Of a stretch of DNA of 64,000 nucleotides, positions 50,267-58,547 are shown one piece after another; the stretch's first letter is position 1; the number at the start of each line of letters is the position of its first letter. The DNA is taken from the NCBI GenBank assembly GCA_903830945.1, contig CAIKVT010000081.1, positions 62,001 to 126,000 of the forward strand, read 5' to 3'. The stretch is from an uncultured Elusimicrobia bacterium (lineage in GTDB: Bacteria; Elusimicrobiota; Elusimicrobia; UBA1565; UBA9628). The notes beneath the pieces are model-generated. The model had not been told where the DNA came from. It did no database searches and worked only from the letters and a program-made list of their open reading frames with translations. A program made the position numbers and the translations under genes.

Positions 50267-50331
50267 GCGGGGTAAAGCAGCCCGGTAGCTCGCAAGACTC
50301 GTACCCTTGAGAAGTCGCTGGTTCAGATCGG
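50267..50331 (+). pseudogene. Degenerate initiator-tRNA (tRNA-fMet)-like remnant
   Basis: It starts GCGGGGT, then has AGCAGCCCGGTAGCTCG (the D-arm core of bacterial initiator tRNA) and GTCGCTGGTTCAGATC (T-arm). The anticodon arm is scrambled (CGT at the anticodon position, poor stem) and the 3' half of the T-stem and the acceptor are lost, so it cannot fold as a working tRNA. Confidence 0.65.
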
Positions 50332-50344
50332 AAAGAGTGGCGGG

Positions 50345-51811
50345 CTACAAATACGGGGTCAGCAATCGTGTAATGCCGTCGCGCAGGCGAACGGGCAGTG
50401 AGCGGCCGTCGACCTCCTCCAGCGTCACAGCACGGCCGCCATTGCGTTTTATCTCGACCCAGTGATCGAGCCTCTGGGCCAGCTCAACGTCGTAACATTC
50501 CAAGCTGAACTCGAAGTTGAGGCGTAAGCTCCTGGGATCCCAGTTGGCCGAGCCCAGTAGCACCCAGCACCCATCCACCAGCATGAGTTTCGAGTGATCG
50601 AATGGGGGCGGGGTTAGCCATATCCGGCATCCATGCTCGAGCAGTTGCGACCACATCGCCCGGGAGGCCCACAAGACGAACGGCAGGTTGCTGCAAGCGG
50701 GCAGAATGATGTCGACCTGCACCCCCCGCATGGCTGCCAGATTCAATGCCGAGATCATGGCCGCGTCGGGTAGAAAATATGGAGTCATGATCCGGATCGA
50801 ATGGCGGGCGATCGAAATAGCTCCCAACAAGGTCCAAAGCAGCTTCTCAAAATTCTCATCCGGGCCATCGGCCACGCCTCGCGCTAACACCGATCCCGCG
50901 ATTTCGGTTTTGGGGAACCACGCATCACCACGAAGAGCTTCGCCGGTCGTAAACAGCCAATCGTCGGTGAATACTTCTTGCAATTGGGTGACCACAGCGC
51001 CCTGCACCCGAAAATGAATATCCTGCACCGGATTGGGCGGATGGCGCTGCAGGCAGTGTCCCACCCGGATATTCATGCCGCCGGTAAATCCCGTGCGCCC
51101 ATCCGTCACCAGGATCTTGCGGTGCGTGCGCATGTTCATCGACATAAGATGCCATAAAGCAAACGACGGGAGGAACAGGGCATGTTCCACCCCCTCCCGG
51201 CGTAGCGTGTGGACTATGGTAGGCCAGGAATACAGAGTCCCAGTCGCGTCGAGCAGCACCCGCACTTTCACGCCCCGGCGCGAGGCATCGCCCAGCGCAT
51301 GCGCAAAGGCTGACCCGACTTCGTCGCGATCGAAGATATAGTTCGCGAAGGAGACGCTTCGGCGTGCGTGTTGGATTGCTTCCAGCATGGCTGGATAGGC
51401 CTCATCGCCGTTGACCAACGGATCGATGCGGTTTCCCGACAGCAATGGGCGCTCTACCACTCGCCCAACGACTCGAGCCAGCATCATGAGATGTCCTCCA
51501 TGATCAGGCAGGTGGCGCTGCAACTCTTCCGGCAGACATTCGTGTTGCGTGACTTGGGCCCGGTACCGCTCCAGGTTCCTTCGCAGCAGGGAGGCTTTAT
51601 GACGAAGGCGATTGACTCCGAAGATGAAGTACAGGACAGCTCCGACCAAGGGCGCAAGCCAAACGAGGCCCACCCATGCGATGGCCGCGCGCGAATCACG
51701 CTTATGGAGGACCGCGTGCCCAGTCGCCGATACGGAGAAAAGCAGCCCGAATCCAATGATGGCGATGTGCCAGAGGTGATGCGCGAGATGACCAGTGGCC
51801 GTCGTCATCAT
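50345..51811 (-). CDS. cls: Cardiolipin synthase (phospholipase D superfamily)
   Basis: 488 residues. Two N-terminal membrane spans (about 12-32 and 42-65) with the linker DSRAAIAWVGLVWLAPLVG are typical of Cls. Two phospholipase D HxK motifs are present: THRKILVTDGRTGFTGGMN and DHSKLMLVDGCWVLLGSAN. It joins phosphatidylglycerol molecules at the inner membrane to form cardiolipin. Length is standard. It is transcribed leftward toward the pseudo-tRNA, with about 70 bp to the next gene. Confidence 0.95.
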   Translation of the reverse strand: MMTTATGHLAHHLWHIAIIGFGLLFSVSATGHAVLHKRDSRAAIAWVGLVWLAPLVGAVLYFIFGVNRLRHKASLLRRNLERYRAQVTQHECLPEELQRHLPDHGGHLMMLARVVGRVVERPLLSGNRIDPLVNGDEAYPAMLEAIQHARRSVSFANYIFDRDEVGSAFAHALGDASRRGVKVRVLLDATGTLYSWPTIVHTLRREGVEHALFLPSFALWHLMSMNMRTHRKILVTDGRTGFTGGMNIRVGHCLQRHPPNPVQDIHFRVQGAVVTQLQEVFTDDWLFTTGEALRGDAWFPKTEIAGSVLARGVADGPDENFEKLLWTLLGAISIARHSIRIMTPYFLPDAAMISALNLAAMRGVQVDIILPACSNLPFVLWASRAMWSQLLEHGCRIWLTPPPFDHSKLMLVDGCWVLLGSANWDPRSLRLNFEFSLECYDVELAQRLDHWVEIKRNGGRAVTLEEVDGRSLPVRLRDGITRLLTPYL

Positions 51812-51882
51812 GGCCCGTCCCTGAGGTCAGCCAGCATCTTCCGCATGGCACACTCTCTGCGATAATTCCGTGATGGCTGGCC

Positions 51883-52764
51883 TTATTTCTGCTCCTCCTT
51901 GGGCGCGGGCAATGCGGATGGCGAAAGTAGATTCGCGCTGAGCGAGAACTGCAACCCGGCGCTCCAAACGGTCTCAGTCTGTGTAAAAAACTGGCCTTCT
52001 AAGCGCGGGCCCTTCATGACTTGCACGAAATAGGTGATGCCGCGGCCCATGGAATAGTCAGCCGCGGTCTTAAGTCCCAATTGCGAGGTCCAAGTGGGTC
52101 TCCAGGCCGTCCGCTCCCAGGTCTGCATATCATTGGCCCAATACGGATGCCAGTGAGCGCTCTTGGATGTGTTGAAGTGGATTTCTGCCCCGCCTTGGAC
52201 TGCTTGGTAGCCGATCCAAGCCGGCTTGGTATGAATGGCCCTGGTATATCCGCCGTAAAGACGCAGGGGTTCCACCGGATTGAGGGCCAAGATGGCCCGC
52301 AGTGCTTCCCAAGAATGGCTTACGGTTTGGATATTTTTGTCCTTAAGGTAATCGTCTCCCAGGTGAGAGCTGTCATGGTAAAACATCATCCTCATGGATG
52401 CCTTTCCCATGCGGAAATCGAGAGGGACGTTCCCGTAATAATCGATCACTTGGATGTCATGCGATGTGGCGTCAAAGCGCGTGAAAATAGCCCCGCCGAG
52501 ATTCAATTGCGCGGCGCCTATGTCACCAGGAAATGCCAGTCGATATATCCCTAGATAATCACCCAGGTCGACGCGTGCGATCCCTCGCTGCTTGGCGACG
52601 ACTCCTAAGGAAAAGCCAAAATGAGGATCGGTCGGATCGGCAAGCAAGGGCGCAAAGAGTTCGTGTGCCGGAGGAAAGCCCATGTTTTGATATGCGGCAC
52701 AGACAGGGAAGGGGGTGCCCAGCAGAAGAAGCCCCAAGGCGGCTTTGGGAGCCGACCAGGCCAA
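51883..52764 (-). CDS. DUF1207 outer-membrane/periplasmic protein
   Basis: 293 residues with a signal peptide (about 1-24, LGLLLLGTPFPVCA). The conserved DUF1207 opening LFAPLLADPTDPHFGFSLG is followed by alternating beta-strand patterns and the motif FYHDSSHLGDDYL. Many DUF1207 proteins are predicted barrels in the outer membrane with no known function. It follows the small barrel gene by 55 bp, so both may share a transcript. Confidence 0.82.
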   Translation of the reverse strand: MAWSAPKAALGLLLLGTPFPVCAAYQNMGFPPAHELFAPLLADPTDPHFGFSLGVVAKQRGIARVDLGDYLGIYRLAFPGDIGAAQLNLGGAIFTRFDATSHDIQVIDYYGNVPLDFRMGKASMRMMFYHDSSHLGDDYLKDKNIQTVSHSWEALRAILALNPVEPLRLYGGYTRAIHTKPAWIGYQAVQGGAEIHFNTSKSAHWHPYWANDMQTWERTAWRPTWTSQLGLKTAADYSMGRGITYFVQVMKGPRLEGQFFTQTETVWSAGLQFSLSANLLSPSALPAPKEEQK

Positions 52765-52819
52765 AGCTGATCGCCGTAAGCACCTGGTTCCGTTCGAGCT
52801 AAGCCAGTAGGTGCCCGTT

Positions 52820-53272
52820 TTAGGTCCCCTTGAAGTAGTATCTTAGGCCGAGACCCGCGTCCAGACCAACGCTGTCGCCGGGAGACAGGCGGAAGACAGG
52901 AACGACCTCGAGGAATATCTCTACGGGATTGCGCGGCAGCCAGTAGGCGATGCCAGCCACCGTGCGCAGTCCGAACTCATTGGGAGACACGGTCCTGAAC
53001 TGGGCGCCCAGTCCAAGATAGACGGGAAGTTTTCCCTCAGACGGTTGAGGCAGCACCTTCCAGCTGTGCCATAAGTAGTCACCATACAGAGCCAACCTGG
53101 TGCTGAAACCTACACCGGCATCCAGAGCCTGACTGTCGGTAAACCAAAACTTGGCCGTGCCACCCGTCGGATTGCCGAGGATGACGCCTGCCCCGACGTC
53201 GCCCGCTTTCTGTGCCCACAGCGGGTTAACCCCGGCCGCGAACAGGTAAACCAAAGCCAATAACATTTTCAT
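52820..53272 (-). CDS. Small outer-membrane beta-barrel protein
   Basis: 150 residues. Signal peptide (about 1-20, ending PLWAQ). The rest alternates hydrophobic and polar residues with turns, and ends GLGLRYYFKG, suggesting an eight-stranded barrel. GAGGAG lies 8 nt upstream of the ATG. A promoter-like module about 80 nt upstream (53342-53385) also occurs before the gene at 57737. Function unknown. Confidence 0.75.
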   Translation of the reverse strand: MKMLLALVYLFAAGVNPLWAQKAGDVGAGVILGNPTGGTAKFWFTDSQALDAGVGFSTRLALYGDYLWHSWKVLPQPSEGKLPVYLGLGAQFRTVSPNEFGLRTVAGIAYWLPRNPVEIFLEVVPVFRLSPGDSVGLDAGLGLRYYFKGT

Positions 53273-53341
53273 CGTTTAATCTCCTCGGTAGGACTCAGGC
53301 CATCCGTTTATGTTGATACGATACTCTTCCCACCCTGGGGC

Positions 53342-53385
53342 CGCCATACGGAGTTATACGCTCGGCTATAGGTAAGATTCCCGTG
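53342..53385 (-). promoter_or_regulatory. Shared promoter-like module, copy 1
   Basis: On the plus strand it shows ATACGGAGTTATACG then TAGGTAAGATTCCCG. It aligns closely with 57812-57852, and both lie about 80 nt upstream of a minus-strand gene. On the minus strand it provides TATAAC as a -10 candidate. Confidence 0.5.
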
Positions 53386-53408
53386 TCCGCTCCAATCCTC
53401 GTGCGGGA

Positions 53409-53690
53409 CTAGAACCGGAACAATTCGCCTTCATTCAACTTCTCCAGGACGGGGGCTGCTCTCGGTTTTGCAGGTTGGCGGTATCCTGCACCTTGGATTG
53501 GAGATAATTATAGAGCCCGCGAGGGGTGACGGCACCATCAGCGTTTTTGGCTTCACCGGTCAAGCCTTTCAAAAAGTAATAGGTGAAAATGCCATGGCCC
53601 TGCTTTGTAAGGGTGGTGACCTCTTGGCATGCGACCGTGGTAAAGAGCGTCATCTTACTGTCCAGGGAGTGTGCCACCGAGACATCCGGA
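53409..53690 (-). pseudogene. Caspase-like (peptidase C14) C-terminal remnant
   Basis: About 90 residues of a caspase-domain C-terminus remain: MTLFTTVACQEVTT, GHGIFTYYFLKGLTGEA and GLYNYLQSKVQDTA. The catalytic His/Cys-bearing N-terminal part is missing. A frameshift in a run of C residues near 53452 breaks the end: reading on in the other frame restores PVLEKLNEGELF before a stop at 53409-53411, consistent with a 1-nt loss. It is a decayed gene directly downstream of the DUF2914 and WD40 genes. Confidence 0.7.
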
Positions 53691-53691
53691 A

Positions 53692-54858
53692 TCAGCGCAG
53701 AACGGTGTGCGTGGGCGACGCCGCGGCCGAATCGTCCTCGGTCACCGTCAAATCGATGCATCCCAATTCCCTTTGGTCGGAGGTCTCCACGCGCACGCGC
53801 CAGCGACCCGGCTGGTAGCGGCTCTTGATCGTGTCCGCCCGGAATCCGCCCTCGCGCCCGCCGATGATGTCGAGCGGCATGACGTCGGACTCCTGCCAGC
53901 CGGCCACGAGGTCCAGGAAAAGCCAGCGCACTTGCAGTCTATCCTTGAAGCGCGCGGGAGAAAACACCGAGATGAAGCAATGGACCTTGTCGCCCGGTCG
54001 GGAGAGAAAGCTCTGGTCGCCGCGCTGCCAGAACTTCCAGCGCGGGCGGGTCGTGGTGAGGACGAATCGGTCCCCCACGCGGCTCACGTCGTGATAGATC
54101 CCAATCGCAGAAATGGAGAGGGGGACCGGTGGGATGAGCTTGGCGAAATAGAGCCACGTAAAGCATGCCAGCACAGCGGCGAAGGGGATGAGCACGTGCT
54201 TGCATATCGCGTAGGGTTGGCTGGACAGGCGGCGCTGCAACAGCCACGCTAAAGCCCCCATGACCAGCGCGGCCGCAGCCATGGAGCCAATGAAGGGCCA
54301 AGTCCCGATCGAGCCCACCAACATGGGCACGAGGTAGGTGCAATAGGAGATCAAGCAGAGGCTCAAAATCCCCATGCGCATCGTGGTGCCGGATGTTTTG
54401 AAGGGCTTGAGCTCGTTGACGGCCAGCATCGCCGCGAGGATCAGCAGGAAGGTCAAGGAGGCACCCAGCGAGGCGCTCTTGAAGTAGAACACGGTATAGA
54501 TGTTGAGCAAAGTGCCCAGCATGAAATGGGTGGCGGTCGTATGATAGCGCCAAAAGGTCTGCAGCCGCCGGGGAGGAGAAAATCCGCCGTAGATCTCACT
54601 CAACTCCAAGCCCGTCAACAGCGCGCAGAGGAAGAGATAGGCCGCCTGTTGGATGATATTGCCCAGGCGGTCGATGCGGCCCACGGCCAGCATGTCGAAA
54701 AGAAAGCCAGCGATGAAAAATCCGGCCGTGCAGGCCGGCTCATGCTCGAAATAGAACTTCTTGACACGCGCGCCCAAGGGCCAGGACGTCGGCGCAGAAG
54801 GCGGAAGGATCGGCGATGGGTTCAGGCCAATCATGGGAGGCAGCCCGCCGGCCGTCAC
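53692..54858 (-). CDS. Membrane protein with C-terminal DUF2914 domain
   Basis: 388 residues. Seven or eight hydrophobic spans fill residues about 45-275. The periplasmic C-terminal domain (about 280-375), with RWKFWQRGDQSFLSRPGDK, SRYQPGRWRVRVET and ELGCIDLTV, matches DUF2914, often found in envelope or sensor proteins. The ATG overlaps the stop of the WD40 gene (ATGA), so they are translated together. The downstream neighbour is the caspase remnant. Function unknown. Confidence 0.8.
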   Translation of the reverse strand: MTAGGLPPMIGLNPSPILPPSAPTSWPLGARVKKFYFEHEPACTAGFFIAGFLFDMLAVGRIDRLGNIIQQAAYLFLCALLTGLELSEIYGGFSPPRRLQTFWRYHTTATHFMLGTLLNIYTVFYFKSASLGASLTFLLILAAMLAVNELKPFKTSGTTMRMGILSLCLISYCTYLVPMLVGSIGTWPFIGSMAAAALVMGALAWLLQRRLSSQPYAICKHVLIPFAAVLACFTWLYFAKLIPPVPLSISAIGIYHDVSRVGDRFVLTTTRPRWKFWQRGDQSFLSRPGDKVHCFISVFSPARFKDRLQVRWLFLDLVAGWQESDVMPLDIIGGREGGFRADTIKSRYQPGRWRVRVETSDQRELGCIDLTVTEDDSAAASPTHTVLR

Positions 54859-55856
54859 TTCGCTCCGGCTTGCGGCTCAGCGGTCTTGGCTTCAGCCAAG
54901 GCCTTCGTCACGTCCCTTAGGCGCAGGGTCCCGTCGTTGCTCGCGGAAAGCGCGCGTCCGCCGTCCGGGGAGAATGCCACCGCGCGGATGACGTCCGTGT
55001 GGCCGCTCCAGACCTTGAGGCATCTGCCGCTGGCCGCGTCCCACAATCGGAGCGTGAAATCCTCGCCGCCCGATAGGACCAGTCGTCCGTCAGGGCTGAA
55101 AGCAAGGGCTCGGATGGGTTTGCTATGGCCTTTCCACAGTCCGCGCAGCTCTCCGGTTGAGGTGTCCCAGACCTTGATGGTGTTCTCCCGGCCTCCGGTC
55201 ACGCCGGTCTTCCCATCCGGGGATAAGGCAGCCGCTAGAATGATTCCGGTGATGCCTTCCAAACGTGTGACGACCTTGCCCTTGGTCACGTCCCAGACCT
55301 CGGAGTCTCCGCCACCGGTTAGAGCCCATCTGCCGTCGGCAGAAAAGGCCGCGGCCGCCACGTAATCGGAGCGTCCTCCCCAGTATTCGACCTCATGGTC
55401 GCTGGCGAAATCCCAGAGCTTCAGGGTGCGGTCGCTGCATCCGGAGATGACCTTGCCGCCGTCCGGCGAGAAGGCGGATACGTAGATGAAGACGCCGTGG
55501 CCGGGATAGACGAGGACCGGCTTGCCCGTGGCGATGTCCCAGCTCCGAAAGGAGAGTTCGTCGCTGACGGAGAGGGCGGTCACGCCGTCCGTGGAGAAGG
55601 CTACGGTCGTCACGGGGCTCTCGTGGCCTGCGAATATCTTCAAGGTCTGGCCCTTGGCTACATCCCAGAGCCGCACCGTCTTGTCCTGGCTACCGGAGAG
55701 GGCTCGGGTCCCGTCCGGAGAGAAGGTCACGCAGGTCACATCGTCGCCATGTCCGGTCCCAGTCCAGCCGGCCGTGAATTCTTTGGCCGCCGAGGCCGGG
55801 AGCGCCCATAAAACCGTCAAGGCGGCGAGGATGGGCCTGCGCAGGCGATAGGTCAT
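54855..55856 (-). CDS. Secreted WD40 beta-propeller protein
   Basis: 333 residues with a signal peptide (about 1-24, AALTVLWALPASA). Seven WD40 repeats follow, most with the AFSPDG ... LSGS.D ... LWD pattern, for example TFSPDGTRALSGSQD with VRLWDV, and AFSPDGGRALSASND with LRLRDV at the end. Such propellers are scaffolds. The start is MTYRLRRP with GGAGGAG upstream; a longer frame lacks a signal. It is translationally coupled to the DUF2914 membrane protein. Confidence 0.9.
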   Translation of the reverse strand: MTYRLRRPILAALTVLWALPASAAKEFTAGWTGTGHGDDVTCVTFSPDGTRALSGSQDKTVRLWDVAKGQTLKIFAGHESPVTTVAFSTDGVTALSVSDELSFRSWDIATGKPVLVYPGHGVFIYVSAFSPDGGKVISGCSDRTLKLWDFASDHEVEYWGGRSDYVAAAAFSADGRWALTGGGDSEVWDVTKGKVVTRLEGITGIILAAALSPDGKTGVTGGRENTIKVWDTSTGELRGLWKGHSKPIRALAFSPDGRLVLSGGEDFTLRLWDAASGRCLKVWSGHTDVIRAVAFSPDGGRALSASNDGTLRLRDVTKALAEAKTAEPQAGAK

Positions 55857-55912
55857 GGGATTCTTTCTCCTCCGGAGTCCGGTCAGTCCACTCAGGCGCT
55901 GGCCCCGGATGG

Positions 55913-56158
55913 CTATGCCTTCTTGATCAGGCGCGTGATCCAGACCAGGACCACGGCTCCTAAAAAAGCAACGACGATCGCTCCGATGATCCCTCCACCA
56001 GGCCAGATCCCCAGCATGCCGAAGAGCCATCCACCCACGATGCCGCCCAAGGTGCCGAGGATGATGTCGGCGATGACGCCGTATCCTCCCCCTTTCATCA
56101 TCTGGCCTGTGAGCCGTCCTGCGATGAGCCCGACAACCATGAAATAGATCAAACCCAT
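55913..56158 (-). CDS. GlsB/YeaQ/YmgE family membrane protein
   Basis: 81 residues with three short spans and the family pattern VVGLIAGRLTGQMMKGGGYG, ILGTLGGIVGGWLFG and GGGIIGAIVVAFLGAVVLVWI. These proteins are common, stress-linked inner-membrane proteins of unknown mechanism (formerly transglycosylase-associated). Confidence 0.93.
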   Translation of the reverse strand: MGLIYFMVVGLIAGRLTGQMMKGGGYGVIADIILGTLGGIVGGWLFGMLGIWPGGGIIGAIVVAFLGAVVLVWITRLIKKA

Positions 56159-56182
56159 AATCGCCGCCCCCTTACGCCTCGA

Positions 56183-56626
56183 TCAGATTATACCGCGCCG
56201 CCTATGCCTCGGCCTTCGTGTCGGACCCTGGAAGTCTCGCAGGATTCTAGCCGTGATCTGGCGATCCGTCATCTTGTCGGCTGTTGCCATACCGATGATG
56301 CGTCCGCTCAACCCGGTCTTCCCCAAACGCTTTTTCAACTCGTCCTTGGCTTCCCCGGGGCCGAATATTTGGATGGCCTCAGCATCACGGATACATAAGA
56401 TGACCTTGTCGTAGTAGATGCTGAGGTGGCCCATGATGACCGTTTCCCGCATATCATCCGATGGCGATTGCTGCGGACCATACTGAGTCTTAGAATGCGG
56501 CCCGCCATAAGGTCGGAGTTGTTTCTCGACGTTGGATTCGATCCGTATCGTCACGTCCCCTTTATCCGCAACCACCACGATGACGGCCTTCCTGTGATCG
56601 ATCCAAAGGCCCGCTTTTGTCTTCAT
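56183..56626 (-). CDS. Conserved hypothetical protein, possible eRF1/Pelota-like fold
   Basis: 147 residues. MKTKAGLWIDHRKAVIVVV, the ESNVEK region, then HLSIYYDKVILCIRDAEAIQIFGPGEAKDELKKRL resemble small proteins of the bacterial archaeo-eukaryotic release-factor (baeRF) or host-attachment type. No catalytic residues can be assigned. The basic Arg-rich C-terminus (PTRRPRHRRRG) could contact RNA. The fold call is tentative. Confidence 0.6.
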   Translation of the reverse strand: MKTKAGLWIDHRKAVIVVVADKGDVTIRIESNVEKQLRPYGGPHSKTQYGPQQSPSDDMRETVIMGHLSIYYDKVILCIRDAEAIQIFGPGEAKDELKKRLGKTGLSGRIIGMATADKMTDRQITARILRDFQGPTRRPRHRRRGII

Positions 56627-56640
56627 AGATCCCTCCCTCG

Positions 56641-56956
56641 CTATATCAGCTGCTTGCTGATATGTGCCCAGGAGCCTTTGAGCTCTTCGACCATGTATTT
56701 CAACTCCGAGCCGCCGACGCGCTTGACCCGTCCATAGCGCTGCGCGGTCTTGTCCACGAGCCTGTGGTAGGCTTCTCGATCTATCTCCTTAAGGTTCTCC
56801 AATTTCTCAAGCACCTCGCCTTTCAGCTGCAAGGATCATCCTAAAATCCTCTCGCGGTTCTTGGCCCCCCCGTTTTCCGCGGAGGAGGCAGGCTCCTGCT
56901 GCGGCAATGGCAGCAATCCCGACTCCCGCGCCGATCAGCTTTTCCCGATGCCTCAT
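56641..56956 (-). pseudogene. Split small membrane-anchored protein (frameshift plus in-frame TGA)
   Basis: An N-terminal piece from ATG 56956 reads MRHREKLIGAGVGIAAIAAA and continues to RGKRG, one membrane span. At a run of seven G the continuation GAKNRERILG is found only one frame over. That frame then meets a TGA, and beyond it continues with LQLKGEVLEKLENLKEIDRE to 56641. In relatives I remember, a Trp occupies the TGA position, in a KxW...KGEVLEKLE pattern. The last 63 codons are open from a TTG at 56832 and could still be made. It is probably a decayed gene, or sequencing error at the G-run plus a nonsense change. Confidence 0.55.
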
Positions 56957-56989
56957 ATTTCTTCTTGCGCCTTTCGGCTGAGACGGGGT

Positions 56990-57430
56990 TCAGACGGGCT
57001 TCTCGGCCGTCGAGCTGCTATCGCTGAGAGGTTTCATCTTGTCGTAGATCTGCTGCGCCGAAACCCGATTCTCGGACGAGTCGAAGGTGCCCACGGTTAC
57101 GCGTATCCGTGTGACGCGGTCGGACTTGCGAAGTAACTCGACGATCACTGGCTGTCCTTGCGCGTTGCGCGCCTCGAGCTTGCCGTAGGCCTCGTCCTTC
57201 TTAGACGCGGTCACCGGCATCTTCAATTCCATCAGGGCCGCGTTGGCTGCATCCCAGGTCTTGTCCAGGGGAGACGCTTGGTACACCTGCAGCGTGTTGT
57301 GCATATACTTGGCTGTGCCGTAGGCGGTCCCGCCCGCGGCCCCGGCCAGCACCGCCAGGAAGCAACCCTGCAGCGAGCCCAGCGCCGCTAGGGCCAGCCC
57401 AATCAAGAGCGCAGCTCTAAAGGTCTTCAT
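56990..57430 (-). CDS. DUF3568 family lipoprotein
   Basis: 146 residues from MKTFRAAL. The signal peptide ends in the lipobox LQGC. The following AVLAGAAGGTAYGTAKYM, ASPLDKTWDAANAALMEL and IYDKMKPL segments match DUF3568, a small secreted family of unknown function. The start overlaps the upstream gene by 14 bp. Confidence 0.8.
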   Translation of the reverse strand: MKTFRAALLIGLALAALGSLQGCFLAVLAGAAGGTAYGTAKYMHNTLQVYQASPLDKTWDAANAALMELKMPVTASKKDEAYGKLEARNAQGQPVIVELLRKSDRVTRIRVTVGTFDSSENRVSAQQIYDKMKPLSDSSSTAEKPV

Positions 57431-57737
57431 TTGACAAGTCCACCGAGAAACGGCAGGTCCGGGATGTGGATTTCTGACCGTCATTCTGCGGCTGGATCCT
57501 GGTGATTGCTTGGTGTTGTCCCGACATATAACCCGACCAGTCATACCACCAATACCCTTCGGCTTGGCGGCAAGCCTGCCAGTCATTGCTATCGATCGAT
57601 ATCTCTACCCGGCTCGCCTCTCTCGCCTCGATGCGGAATGTGTAATCGGGGCTGGTGACCACTTCTTTGTCCTGAGGATAATCCACCGTGATCTCTGCCG
57701 CGGCTACCGATTTCCAAGTTGAATGCATTTTTCTCAT
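57417..57737 (-). CDS. Small Ig-like/carbohydrate-module-like protein
   Basis: 106 residues from MRKMHSTWKS with AGGAG 7 nt upstream. A single beta-sandwich-like domain: ITVDYPQDKEVVTSPDYTFRI, VEISIDSNDWQACR and GYWWYDWSGYMSGQH, the last pattern being reminiscent of Ig-like or CBM48-like folds. No signal peptide, so probably cytosolic. The preceding 85 nt hold the second copy of the shared promoter-like module. Confidence 0.65.
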   Translation of the reverse strand: MRKMHSTWKSVAAAEITVDYPQDKEVVTSPDYTFRIEAREASRVEISIDSNDWQACRQAEGYWWYDWSGYMSGQHQAITRIQPQNDGQKSTSRTCRFSVDLSNEDL

Positions 57738-57811
57738 TTTGATCTCCTGCGCGATCCCGCTGCGCCTGGCTCTTCCGCCTATTCTCATTTTATCCCCATG
57801 CCGATATTCCA

Positions 57812-57852
57812 CCAATACGGAATTATACGGAGGCCCTAGGTATAATCCCGGA
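57812..57852 (-). promoter_or_regulatory. Shared promoter-like module, copy 2
   Basis: On the plus strand it reads ATACGGAATTATACGG then CCCTAGGTATAATCCCGG; on the minus strand TATAAT (57822-57827) lies about 85 nt before the gene start. See copy 1 at 53342-53385. Confidence 0.5.
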
Positions 57853-57884
57853 GAGACCGCAGCGCGCCGGGGAGGTGCCGGGCG

Positions 57885-58547
57885 CTATCGGAGGGAAGTC
57901 AGCCCGTGCTGGATGGCGTACTTGGTAAGACCCGCGACCGTGCCGATCTTAAGCTTGCGCGACAGATGCTCCCGGTGCGCTTCCGCCGTCCGGACGCTGA
58001 TGCCCAGCTTGCGCGCGACTTCCTTATTGGCTAAGCCCTCGGCCAGAAGGGAAAGCACTTGCCGTTCCCGGTCGGTCAATGCACCGGCGCCTTCGGTGTC
58101 GGCCGAAGGCTTCGACCCGGGAGCCAGGATAGCGTCAGTCATGTCGAAAGGAAAATGCAGGCCGCCCTTGAAGACTTGCTTGATGGCATCGAGCAGATGC
58201 TCCGTCGGCTCGTCTTTCATCACATAGCCATGCACGCCGCACCGGGCCATCCTCACCACATATTCCTCGGTGGCGTGGATGCTGAAAGCCAAGAGCTTGG
58301 CTTTGGGGACGATCTGGCGTAGACGCTTTGCTAATTCCCCGCCGTCCAAAGACGGGAGGTTGATATCCAGTACGATGACGTCGGGTGAGAGCCGCTTGGC
58401 CTTACGCAGGGCTTTTGGGGCATCACCAGCATCCCCGACCACCACGATTGAGTCTTGGTGGGACAGGTACGAGCGCACACCGTCCCGCACGATGGGATGG
58501 TCGTCCACCAAGAAGACCTTGATCCGGCCCATGTCCCTGTCTTTCAC
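57885..58547 (-). CDS. NarL/FixJ-type response regulator
   Basis: 220 residues from GTG 58547, which overlaps the stop of the kinase remnant (GTGA); ATG 58532 is the alternative. The receiver domain (1-120) has the DDH pocket, phospho-acceptor Asp in VIVLDINLP, Ser in LAFSIHA and Lys in YVMKDEP. The C-terminal LuxR helix-turn-helix (about 155-215) has LTDRERQVLSLLAEGLANKEVA and SVRTAEAHREHLSRKL. It is intact, while its partner kinase is broken, so it may be regulated by another kinase or acetyl phosphate. Confidence 0.92.
   Translation of the reverse strand: MKDRDMGRIKVFLVDDHPIVRDGVRSYLSHQDSIVVVGDAGDAPKALRKAKRLSPDVIVLDINLPSLDGGELAKRLRQIVPKAKLLAFSIHATEEYVVRMARCGVHGYVMKDEPTEHLLDAIKQVFKGGLHFPFDMTDAILAPGSKPSADTEGAGALTDRERQVLSLLAEGLANKEVARKLGISVRTAEAHREHLSRKLKIGTVAGLTKYAIQHGLTSLR

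Noticed and set aside
50323-50338. Sequence AGATCGGAAAGAG resembles an Illumina adapter
   Set aside because: It differs by an inserted A, does not continue into adapter sequence and is embedded in a tRNA-like context; chance is the better explanation, although the 3' end of the tRNA remnant changes at this point.
56836-56838. TGA recoded as tryptophan across the genome
   Set aside because: TGA ends many intact genes here at family-typical lengths, such as lon, the ABC ATPase and thrC, so the standard code applies.
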